Source: Apostichopus japonicus
Lineage: Eukaryota; Echinodermata; Holothuroidea; Aspidochirotida; Stichopodidae
Direction: 5' to 3'
Length of the DNA stretch: 64,000 bases
Assembly: GCF_037975245.1 (NCBI RefSeq)
Contig: NC_092568.1
Span: forward strand, 1,240,001 to 1,304,000
Below are positions 49,244 to 60,500 of this stretch, one piece after another. The notes beneath the pieces were generated by a model. The model did not search any database and was not told where the DNA came from. It saw only the letters and a list, made by a program, of their open reading frames with translations. The first letter of the stretch is position 1. Each line of letters begins with the position of its first letter. Position numbers and translations under genes: made by a program.

Positions 49244-52200
49244 TTAATCAAACTCCCCAATATCTTGACTATGCTCCTCTACCTCTGTAGAGGATCTTGG
49301 CCAGAAAGAAAAAAAAAAAATTAATGACTTTTATAAATGTTATAAAGTTTTACATCACTTTTAGGGGTCTGCTGAATATAGCCTATGTTTTGCACAAAGC
49401 ATGACATTAAATGCTTATAAAGTAGGATGCTTCAATGAAACATACAAAAACTGACATTTTTTGTCTGGAAACTATTAAATTTGACTTCTGGCGAGTCTGT
49501 TTATCATACTCTGGCATTATTACCTGCACTTGTACTCGTCCAATGTGGATTTACACTTGTACTCGAACTCGGGGGCGCTTTGGAAATTTAGTATCGATAC
49601 TAGTGTAAAATTATGCGTACATATTGTACTCATGCTTAGTTTCACTTGTACTTGTATTTGTACTCCTGTGCTGTTGTACTTGTACCATAAGTTTGCTAAT
49701 TATCTTGATTAATATAGATATATATATTTCAGTCTGATGTTTGTGTAAGTGTACAGTCTATGGTTTTTTTCTTGTTACAAATGATCATGCTCTTTCACAA
49801 AGGTATCCATTGTGCCCATCTGGACTGAATAAGAGCCTTCAGAGGTGGCAACATGGCAAATGACCTAACCATCTGGTCAACTCGATAAAAGTCTTGAGAG
49901 TTGTAAGATCAATTCCTCCATTGCCCGCGTTGGTTTGGTTAACGGTACAGGAGAGGCGGATGCTTCGTTGCTCTGCAGAGAGAAAGTATATGCCACTCAT
50001 TTATTTTGCCCCTAACATATATTGGTATTGCAATGATATCTAATCCTGTATTGTACCGAACAAATATATCTCTATTAAAATTGATATTTAATTGAAGTAG
50101 AGGTGCTACCTTCCATGGTTGTGCATGTAGTTACATACTTCATCTCCTATCACCACTCAACTTCCCCCTCTCTTACACCCCCCCCCCTCCTCCAACTTCC
50201 CTTCATCTTCTATTTGTCTCCTAACTTCCCTCCCTACCCTCACCTGCACAACTATATACAATCAGGAAAAACAGTCATGTGAGGTCATGAGAGGAAAATT
50301 GCAGTTTATAGATGTGCTGCTCTATAGAATACGTCCTAACCATAGAGTAAAGCAATCTATGGCCTGTCACAAATTAAAGAAGATTTTGATGCAAATTAGA
50401 AAGGGATATTTTGATCGGTACTGTTATGAAAATTTTTGGGATGTATCTCAAAGTATGGATATTTCATGAGACACTTTGCTTTGGTATTTACATTATATAG
50501 CAATTGGTGACAGGTTACTGCAACAAGATTGTTTTATTTTTACAAGACAAAAGGAAGACATTTTGAACTTGTATTCGATATAACGGATAAAAACCATCTT
50601 GACCCCACCCGACCCCCTTCACTCACCCCAATTGAAAGATTAACTTTACCTTTAATTCTTCTACATGATCTCTTAACTCTTTGATCGACATATCTTCTAC
50701 AGCGGGACACCGAATGCGGATTTGCTCTAAATCTTCATTCTCCAAGAATATACTAAAACCTTGTGGTAAAAATCCTGAAAACCCACATAGCAGCTGCCTG
50801 TCCTCTTGAAGAATATCAACAGCAGAGAGAATTAGCTCTGGCATGTGATGGATGCTGGCAAAATAGACAATGAAGACAACAACGTTATATTAATATAAAT
50901 AAATGGCTTGATGATACTCCTAGCATAAAAAAATGCACATGTCATTTCTTTAGAAAAAAAAATTCATACAGTCATTTGTAAATGTCAACTAAAAAGTTTA
51001 AAACAAACAAACAGACATGAAACAACAAAAATAAAAGGGGGGGGGGAGAGTTGTACTTACTTTCCTTGTGTGAACTCCTGAAGTACCTTTAAGAATTCCT
51101 CTTGTTTAGAAGTTTCTCCATTGAATGCAGAAGTGAATATTGCAATATAACTTGTAGCCTTTTCAATTGTTCTGTCCTGGGGTTGGCCTCTTACAACTGC
51201 TACTGGTGTTTTACTCCCTGATGCCTTTGTGGGTGATAAGAAGAAGGGATTTATACCAAACTAACAAAATCACATTCATACTTTTTTATCTGAAACTAAC
51301 TATGATTGAAGAAGGTACATGGTATTAACAACTTTAGTACATCTTATTCTTCTTTTCCCTTAACTTTAGGAAAGTGAAGAAGAGGAAATGGTTGGGACCA
51401 TGTCAAGGTATCAATACACCAGGCACAGTAGGGACCGCACTAGTGGCAAGATGTTCTATCTGGTGAGAAACTGTCTTCCTGTCACCATTCTTCAATTGCA
51501 AATGTCTGTTGCATTAAAGTGTCAAGGAATATTTAAAACTTCCAAAGAGGCAGGATTTACACAAAATTGCAAACAAAAAATCTGCTACCAGCTTGGTTTA
51601 CCAAGTAGCTTGGACAAATAAAACATGAATGTGGTCTGCTGGGAATTTACATAACACGTACATTGGCAACACAGGAATTTTCCAACAATTTTTATATTGT
51701 TTATAATATATTACGTTATATAAATCTGATGAGCCAATGGTGGGACTTAACTTGTACAGGACTATAAACCATGAGGTATCTTTCACAAAACATTCCAGAC
51801 TACTTTACCAGGTATGTGGATATTTTTTAATGGGCATTAGAAATCAAGAAAATAGCTGCAACTCCCATCAAATCCATCTAAGATTGACCATTTAAAAAGT
51901 CTTACCTTAATACTAGTTTTATTTATGAACATTAGCTAATTATGCACATTGACGATGTTAAGGGAGTGACTGCCTAATATTCTGTAATGCAATATTCCTT
52001 TGTATATAAAACCTTCATTTCAAGGATGCTAAACACAAGTTTGTGGCCAAAGGTGATTTTTTGAAATATTATGTTGTCTTCTTTGTTAATAGAAACATCA
52101 CATTATTCAAAAGATATATGTTGGCTTGTAATTAAGGGCTAACTTTATTAAGGGCTAACATAAGAAATCTCGATGCAGGCATCCCTACACGTCATAGTTT

Positions 52201-55200
52201 GCACATATTTAACAAGTTTCCAATTATCAAAACTTCAAATGTGTAAATCTTGGAAACGAAAGAAGCTTTTTGAAGGTGATTTTTACACACAACAAACGCA
52301 CTGAATATGAGGCAAATTGGCAAGGTGTCAGTAGTACTTTATTAAGGGATCCTGATGAATACCTTTTTAATACTGTAGTACTTACAGCTCTGGGACCAAC
52401 TCTACTCTCTGGAATTTGGAAATGGATATCTGGAACAGCCTCTAATTGTATCGTCACTGGCCCATCGTTCTGTATATGTACCTGCATGTAAGCTGCAAAC
52501 TTGCCATCTGTAATAATGAAAGATGTCATGACAGTCTTTTGTAGGAGCTCGACTATTTAACTAATTCAACCAATATATTCAGTTAAATTCTTACTTCTGA
52601 ACAGAATGGTTATTGAAAAGAAAGGTGGTGGTGGTGTGTATGTGGGGGGGGGGGAAGGGTGGGAGACTGGTAAGGGAGGAGAAATATGTCCCACTCAACT
52701 TGATTTGCTTTTGTTTCTCTTCAAACATCCACCCCACTTATTAAATCATGACAACAGAAACACAAAATCTCTAGCTATGGTCATTTAGTTGGAATAGCAT
52801 GCAGATATTTTCCTCCCAGATAGACCCTCTACCACTTTATCTTCCTTGCTATATACCGCAGGGGTTCTCAATATGCAGTGCACGGGCAAAATCTGGTCGT
52901 CGAAAGATTTCAGTCCTGCCTGTGAAACAAATTGGTACCCCCAGCACCGTACTGGCTTACCTTACGTATCGCTCAATGTATGTGTAGTGGAATCCTTGGT
53001 TCTCTCTGGCCCTTATTAAAGTTTTTCACGGTCCTAGTATAAACTTAACTGAGGATTCCTGCTATACAGGAATAATTTTCTGTAGCTGAATTTTCATCAA
53101 AGAGCTTTTGATATGGCTATTGCATTGACCTAGAATCTGAGACAGGCACACATCAGGTCATCAGCACTAGAAAAGCCTCAGTTCACCGACTGAGGCCGCC
53201 TCTACAATGAAGAGCTGATTTAGACTGTAAAATATATGAAAATATATGATAAATATGAGTACTTTTTCCAACATTCTCAAGGAATTTACCTTTTATTTTT
53301 TCTGAATTGTAACCTTTCCTTAAGATGGCAAGAAAGTCATCATAATACTGTTTAGATTCTTCACCAGGCATGGCATTGTGGAAATCTGGTTTGTTACCTT
53401 TCATCACCGAATACAGAGTAAACTGGAAAGAGAAAGATTTATAGTTGATAATGTTGAAGTATTTAATCATGATTACCAATCAGTGCCAGAAATAAAAGTT
53501 GGACAGGGTATGGACAGGGTAAGGTCACTTATTAAATGTACAATTTTATGGACAAATTTAATACAGTATAATTGCAGTAAAATGAACAGCTACCTTTTAT
53601 CAATAATCTTTTTCATTTTTTGTAAGGTACCAAAGAAACTACAGCACATAAAATATAGATTTCATGAAAATTTAAAATACTATTATTTTTTCTGGGGATG
53701 TTAATTTTTTATTGAGCATAGACTGCTGTCAAAGTTGTACTCACCTGACTCACGCATAAAATTTCAAAATTTTTGTCTTTCACGCTCTTGCACCATCTTT
53801 TGCCATTCTCGTCATCAAACACTCTTAAATTTTGCACTTTTCTTGCCCTGTAGAAAGGGAAGAAACCATTAAATTTTAAAACATTGTTTTTTAATTACTT
53901 GGCCCTATATTTCTGGCAATGCTACTGAACTTTTATGGACAAGCTGTAGGCCAATACAAATTTCTAAAAATTAGGATAGTAGTTCGGGATCATTGAATGT
54001 GACTCCTATTTGACTCCCATATGCATGTCACAATATTTTTTTATCAAGCATGAAATCATCTCATTATTGTGCAATGCACTCATGCAATTTTAACTGGATA
54101 AACTGCAACACTCAATAACAGAAAAAAAAACCTGTAAAGTTGGATGAATGTACTTCATTCCAAAATATCTCTATTATTTATTTTTGGAATCTCAGACTTA
54201 TATTATGATTCAATCAAGCAGTAATGGAACATTTTTGTTTTTTAGGTTTTGCTGCCAAGGATTACATGAATTTCCTGTGATGATGGCGGAAATGTGATAC
54301 ACCCGTGAAAAATTATTCCAATCTTAGCCGATACTTACAGATATTCTCGTTCTTTAGGAGTGTCATCTCTACAGATTCCAACAAGGACACATAGTCCTCT
54401 GCCAATGGAGCTGATCAATTCATCACCAACTGAAAATAAGTTAAAAACAAGTGAAAATGTTCACAAAATTCTAAGATTATATATACAGTAAATATCCAGC
54501 AATTTCTGATGTCTGCAGTTGGTTATGAAAATATTGTCTCTGTTGCATTTAATAGGTCATATATAAGTAAAGTTATGAAACCATACAGAACTGTAGAAAG
54601 CAAAGTCTATGCGTTAAAAGTAACATCCCCATTTCTCATTTGTCCTTTCTCTATCATCTCTATCATCTCTGGTATGTTCATCTGTCACCATTCACTTTAC
54701 AGCAGCAAATACACTTTCCCGTGTACACCATAGGTGATTGCCTATTATATATTATACATGTACACTCGCGAATGTACAAATTCAGCCTACCATGCCCAGT
54801 TGGTAGGTACATAGCATTGCACATAATACACTCTCACACTCAAACCACAGTTCATAAACCGTTCTTCGAAATCCCTGAAATAAAATTCACAGATCAACTT
54901 TATGGTAAAAAGGAAACTTAAAAGTATTTGGAAGAAATTAATTTTACAGCTAGGGCTCGGGTTCAATAGCCATTTAAATGTTTTAACTTTAGCAAAAACT
55001 TAACAATTGGTTTGGTCTAATTGGCTGACTAATGCATATATACATAAAATATTTATGCCTTTCCTTTGTCAAGAAACGAGAAGAAATTGCACCGATTCCA
55101 GGCAGAATTTCAACCATGAGTGTTGTATTTTTTATCAAGCATTTGCGTATCACTTTCTAAGACCTAGCAATCCTTACTAGTTAGCGGGTCTGTCAATTGG

Positions 55201-55418
55201 AAGCAGCAGTATTATTCAAACGGTTACTTTAGTGTTATATTTATTGTGTTTACTGAAACTGTTAACAGTGGTACTGTTTACTTTACACTGGTCAGGTACT
55301 GGGTAGGCCTACAGCGGTATGGCCACATTAGGACAATTAGGCTGAACAATGAACATGCGTCGCTACATCAATTACCTGTTACACTCGCTTTCGTAACTCT
55401 TTGAACCACAACCCTCAT
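49244..55418 (-). CDS. DTD1: D-aminoacyl-tRNA deacylase fused to a SIN3-type PAH domain, 8 exons, 311 aa
   Basis: Exons: 55418-55376, 54429-54339, 53847-53745, 53422-53290, 52507-52386, 51224-51061, 50854-50627, 49295-49244. All phases agree and the sum is 936 nt. Residues 1 to about 143 are the deacylase, which removes D-amino acids (and glycine from tRNA-Ala) from mischarged tRNA. It starts MRVVVQRVTKASVT, has CVSQFTLYSVMKGNKPDFH with the SQF.T motif, and QNDGPVTIQLE with the Gly-Pro motif that excludes L-amino acids. Residues about 185-255 match a paired amphipathic helix domain: EKATSYIAIF, EEFLKVLQEF, then ILQEDRQLLCGFSGFLPQGF. An acidic tail ends EHSQDIGEFD. Human DTD1 (209 aa) has a disordered Lys-rich tail instead. 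The fusion is inferred from exon order, phase and the lack of a start or stop between the parts; two overlapping genes remain possible. Confidence 0.85.
50746..51164 (-). other. PAH domain encoded across two exons of the DTD1 gene
   Basis: The first helix and the FL..L..F motif (EEFLKVLQEFTQG) come from exon 51224-51061. The second half (MPELILSAVDILQEDRQLLC then GFSGFLPQGFSI) comes from exon 50854-50627. The intron between them is phase 2 on both sides. The pattern agrees with the PAH consensus, in which a YxxFLxIMxxF helix is followed by LFxxHPDLIxGFNxFLPxGY. PAH domains form four-helix bundles that bind amphipathic helices of partner proteins, best known in SIN3 corepressors. Confidence 0.85.
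51371..51461 (+). other. Exon-like segment on the opposite strand inside a DTD1 intron
   Basis: A pyrimidine-rich TTCCCTTAACTTTAG acceptor precedes 51371 and a GTGAGA donor follows 51461. Between them one frame reads ESEEEEMVGTMSRYQYTRHS then RDRTSGKMFYL; a second frame is open as well. I recognise neither peptide and found no partner exons on the plus strand. It may be an exon of an unknown nested gene or chance. Confidence 0.25.
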
Positions 55419-55934
55419 ACTTTGGAGTTTTGATAGGTGTTTCTTGATTCCAAGTCCGTTTGCTAACCGCTGATCATGCAAGGTAAGAAGTTAAACACCA
55501 TAACTCAAGAAAATGAAGTTGATTATTTGCGTATCAGAGACCATTTTCAAGGTTATCGCACTTGCTATGTTCAACTGCAATAGCCGATAAAAATGCTAAT
55601 GAGTCATGCAGACTGACGTGACGACACAACCCAGAAGTTAATACATTTCTGTGCCACACTGGCGCGCCTTAAAATTAAAAGTAGTTTGTAGTACAATCTT
55701 TTGTGTATTCCTAATTATATACCTATTTTATAGTCTAAAATACGGTATACCTCATGCACAATGCACGATTTTCCAGTATAAAATTTAATATAATATTTTA
55801 AGGGCCGAGAACCCACATACATACCGGGCCCTACATGGGATTATGCTTCAACCACCTCACGACCTCGTCCCTCCTTTTTAAAATCCTGGATTCCTCCCCT
55901 GCCATATGTGAGGAATGTGCGGGGCCACGACCCA

Positions 55935-55990
<56 letters not shown>

Positions 55991-57550
55991 GTCTCCGCAC
56001 GTAAATCTTCTGCGGCTATAGTGAAATGTTTTGGATGATCAAAACACTCGTATATAATTTGAGAGAAATGAAATATTCTGAAGAAACAAATAGGGTAATG
56101 AATACAATGACTGATGGGACCAAAAAACGTTGTGGGAGCGAAGTTTCAATATAACAGTATAGTTGTAACATATACGTATTATTATTATCATCATTGTTGT
56201 TGTTATTATTATTATTATATTATTATTACTATTGTTGTTTTCCCTCCTATATTTTCTCTCTTTTCTTCTTTGGAGTCTTCTTTTTTTTTAAAGCCAGTAT
56301 AGGCTCTTCAGAAGACTACCCTAATATTTATGTGAAAAAAAATATCTGTGGCTGGCCGGGGAAGTTGCAACTATGCATTGACACCGGCATGCAGGGAGCT
56401 ATGAAAGAGTGTGCACAACTATACGAGGGGCTGGGGAGGCGAAAAAAGGGCGAGGTGAAAAAGGGCGAGGTTTGAGGAGATTGTCTTTCGATATAGAAAG
56501 TCGAACGTTTGTGTTATATGTCGAAATTTCGACTAATGACTTCCAATTTAGATATTCTATTTAGCCATTTAAAAATTTCTACATGTATTTATGGAAATTT
56601 ATGGAATTTCCGACAGCATTTTATATATGAAAATTTCGATTATAAGTTATCTAAACTATATTTATTCGATATGTCGACATGTTCGGTCGTTTTTTATTGG
56701 TGGAAAGATTGCCTAATGATAGTCCTGGGAGTGGAGGGGATTTCCTTGCCAATTGCAATGATAAAAAGTAAATAAAGTTTAATTGACGTTAACAAAAATT
56801 GCTCAGTATAGCTGACACACAGTGCTACACAACTTCAGTTTATTTTTGATCGCCCTTTTACAGATTCAGTGCGCGGATTAAGTTCCTCGGTCATTAATGA
56901 TAAAAGCAGAATGATAAACGATAAATGCAGAGAATTGAGTTTCTTTATAGGTTTATTTTCTTTCTTAATTTTCGGAAACTAAGTTCCAAGTTGCGATTAA
57001 AGGAAAGATCTTCCATCTCAGCCCATGCCCGTAACCCTCAAAGTCAGTTTTTGTCTTGGGGAACTGCTCGTACATCGATCCTAAGGGAAGTTGAGATAGA
57101 TTTCACTGAGGAGGTGCGAAACTAAAGGCCCACTATAAGCATAGGCAACAAATTTCCTGAAAGATGTAAGTTCAATAACGTTCATCGACGGCTGGGTAAA
57201 GGTGTGTAGGGGTTGGGTAGGTGGCAAAAGTTTGTTCGAGTAGTATGGGGTTAGAGGGATGGGAAAGGTTTAGACTACGGCCAAGAATCTGAACTATTTA
57301 GGGTCACAATGTATCGAACGGGTAGCTGTACTGACCTTTGACCTCGCCAGGGTACTTCACCCCTGGCCATGTACAAAATTGTGCACGCGTCTCTGTCATG
57401 CGATGATGTATACGTTATGAGGCCGGGTACGTACGTAGAAATTCAATTCATCTGTGTGGCCTGTGTCAGGGAGTAAGAGTTTGGGAAACGTGTATCCTAC
57501 CAGGAAAACCAAGTAGTTATACGCATTAGCAGAACATATACCTATCAGAA
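55419..57550. other. Divergent intergenic region between DTD1 and MDH1
   Basis: The two start codons face away from each other across about 2.1 kb, so both promoters should lie here. A (TA)n microsatellite lies at 55939-55982 and a TTA/TTG trinucleotide-like patch near 56177-56240. Open frames at 56194-56475 and 56509-56775 have no recognised domain. No TATA box or other motif could be assigned with confidence. Confidence 0.5.
55939..55982. repeat. (AT)n microsatellite
   Basis: About 44 bp of uninterrupted alternating AT, followed by ATGTATATATG. It lies in the DTD1/MDH1 divergent intergenic region. Confidence 0.95.
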
Positions 57551-60500
57551 ATGGTGAGGAACGATCGTACTAAATTTGAGTCAAAGTATTTAGCCAAAGC
57601 TAGTTTCAGGTTTTTTAGTTTAAATACCTGTGTCTGAGTACAGGTCCGACATTCATTAGGGTATAATTACTTGTTAGGCTAGGGCAGGCTATGTAACCAA
57701 CGTAGGCTAGGCCCAGTAAATTTGTGCTGGTATTTAGAGTCAGTCAGACTCGGACAGAGGCGTTAAGTACGTTAGCGGGTGTGGAACGTGGTGGATAGAC
57801 AAAAGCAGGAGTTGATGGGATTTCAATAGGGATGACAGCAAGTTCTTAGAAAGTTTGTCATTTTAATGGGGTTAGGATTCAAGTGTCAATATCAAGGTCA
57901 CTCTGCTGTGCTCTCTTGACAATTGAGAATACACTGCAAGCAGGTTTCAGACTTGCCTAGCTAGGCTAACAAGTATAAAGTCGATTTTTTTTGTACAAAA
58001 TCTAATTTGCACTTTGCATGTTATGATGCTTATATTGAAGGTTGATGTAATGTGTCATTTACAATATTTGCCAACAGGCTGATGTTATTCGTGTCGTAGT
58101 GAGTGGCGCTGCAGGCCAAATTGCTTATGCTTTGTTGTACTCCATCGCCAAGGGAGATGTATTTGGATCAGACCAGGTGAGACATTAAGAATTTCAAATG
58201 CATAACCAGTCATCATATATATGTTTCATCAGTCTGGGGATACTTGAGACATTATTTGGATATGTATACCCTATCAGTAACTTCAGTATTTTGGCCATTC
58301 TTGTTTGTAAATTAGTCAGTCAGCCCAGATATTCTGTTCAAATATTTCAAATTATTTGCTTGCCACCAACATGTAAGTTATAGTAAAGTGAATTTGTTGA
58401 GTACAAAAAATGTTGTATAAAAGAGGTGATGATGTACGACTGAGTAAAAAGTTAAAATGCATGTGTACATAAAACTTCAAAAGTAAGCTTTTCTCAGCAA
58501 TAACACCTTAATTTGTAACAAAACTGCTTCCCTGCATAGTTTGCTGCCTGTGTTGTACCTCCTTTCTTTACAGTGTTTGTGTAAGTGTTGTGTGAAGTTG
58601 TTTTTGTATGCAAAAGCTATTATAATTATACATGGAAATGTATTGAATTTAATATCAAGCAAATTTTCCTGTTCATGGAGTTGCTATTAAAGACGTTTCA
58701 TTTATTTCAGCTTGTTTCTTTTATCTCTACCTCTATCAAGTCACTTAATACTTAACTGTTTCTTAACACAGAGGTTGGACCTCGTTCTACTTGACATCCC
58801 ACAAATGCTTCCTATACTTGATGGAGTCATCATGGAACTCCAGGATTGCTCTCTACCTCTCGTAAATTGTAAGTCAAAAGCCTCACATTGGGAGCATTTG
58901 GTGGTGGACACTGGATATGTTTGGTGGTGGACACTGGATATGTTTGGTAGTGCACACTGGATATGTTTGGTAGTGCACACTGGATATGTTTGGTAGTGGA
59001 CACTGGATATGTTTGGTGGTAGACACTGGATATGTTTGGTGAACACTGGATATGTTTGGTGGTGGTAGACACTGGATATGTTTGGTGAACACTGGCTTTG
59101 TTTGGTGGTGGACACTGGATTTTTAAGAATGAAGATATGGTGGACCAAGTATTGCCATAGAGATTAACATATGGGTTTTTCTTTTTTATCTAGTGTTATA
59201 AATTAGCTGAATGCCACAGAATGCCAAAATTTTGTTGCGATCAACCTCTTGGAAGGTTGCCAATTTGATTCTTATGGCATTAGTCTTTGTGTGGTGTGTG
59301 GATGACATCATATATTGTCTAGGTCTCTTTTAAACAACACAGACAATAGAATTGTACATCATGACCTAACGAGACCACAATATGCAACATGTTTCTTGTA
59401 CTCATTGAGGTGGACCCACAAAGCATATTATGGAGTTGAACCAACAGGCACTTTTTGAGTTTGATCTAGTGTATTTTATACAATCTCAAATAAGTTTTAA
59501 GTTCTACAAAAACTATCACAGTCTTGCACTCACTTTGCTTTTTTGATGATTACAACTTTCTAAGACTTTAACCACTGGTGACCTCAAATGACCTTCAAAG
59601 ATATAATACGAAGGTTTTTCTAATTATGTGTATTATTATGAAGTTGAACCACAATGTACCCTTGGTGTACATTGTTTTTAAGCTAAGTCATATTATGCAC
59701 CAACATATATAACTACACACACACAATTTCATAGATTCCTTCTACCTTTGGCAAGGAAATCAAATCAAAGTATGTTTATACATATATATAATAAGCTATA
59801 ACCTATAACAAGTATGTTACCTTGGTCTGAAACTTTCATCTGTAGTGATTTGCCATCCCAAAATAATTGTTAATAAAATAACACCAGTGTTTCCCTATGT
59901 GAAATATATTTGTGTTCACCAAAGTTGCCTAAATGCCAGAGACCAACAGCACAAAAACTGTAGGATTCGTAAAGCCTCATGTCAAGTACAAGGTATCACA
60001 ACCTTTCCCTACTTGAGATGTGTTTAACAAGGTACATACAGCATTTTCCAATGTAGACCTTCGTTGCCCTTTGTACTGTCCTGACCTGTTCATGTTATAT
60101 ATAAATAACCTACGGCTGATAAAATGACCATTGGAAACTTATGTGAATCGTAAGATGTAGCACAGTTTATAAGATTATCTCATTTTATGTTTACTTCCGC
60201 TGACCACTTTCTTAGTTGTCACACGGGTAAGTCATTTCAATATTTTCATTTCAGCTCTAACCCCAACAGCTGATGCAGATGAAGCCTTCAAGGGAGCTGA
60301 TGCAGCCATGTTGGTGGGTGCCATGCCACGAAAGCCTGGCATGGAGAGAAAGGATCTCCTCAAAGCCAACTGTAGAATATTTCAAGCTCAGGGCAAAGCA
60401 ATGGACCAGTTTGCCAAGAAGACAATCAAGGTACATTATTTCTTTATTTTTTCAAGAACTCTTTGGGTTTGTTTATTCATGGAAGGTGGTGGCGACACAG

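Noticed and set aside
52270-52491. Plus-strand frame of 73 codons
   Set aside because: It is the antisense of DTD1 exon 5, which has strong homology on the minus strand.
52860-53160. CAGGGGTTCTCAA resembling a hAT left end
   Set aside because: No matching right end or duplication is visible nearby.
58741-59148. Long minus-strand frames with [10 protein letters not shown]-like repeats
   Set aside because: They are the translation of the 22-26 bp minisatellite in an MDH1 intron; the array keeps several frames open by itself.
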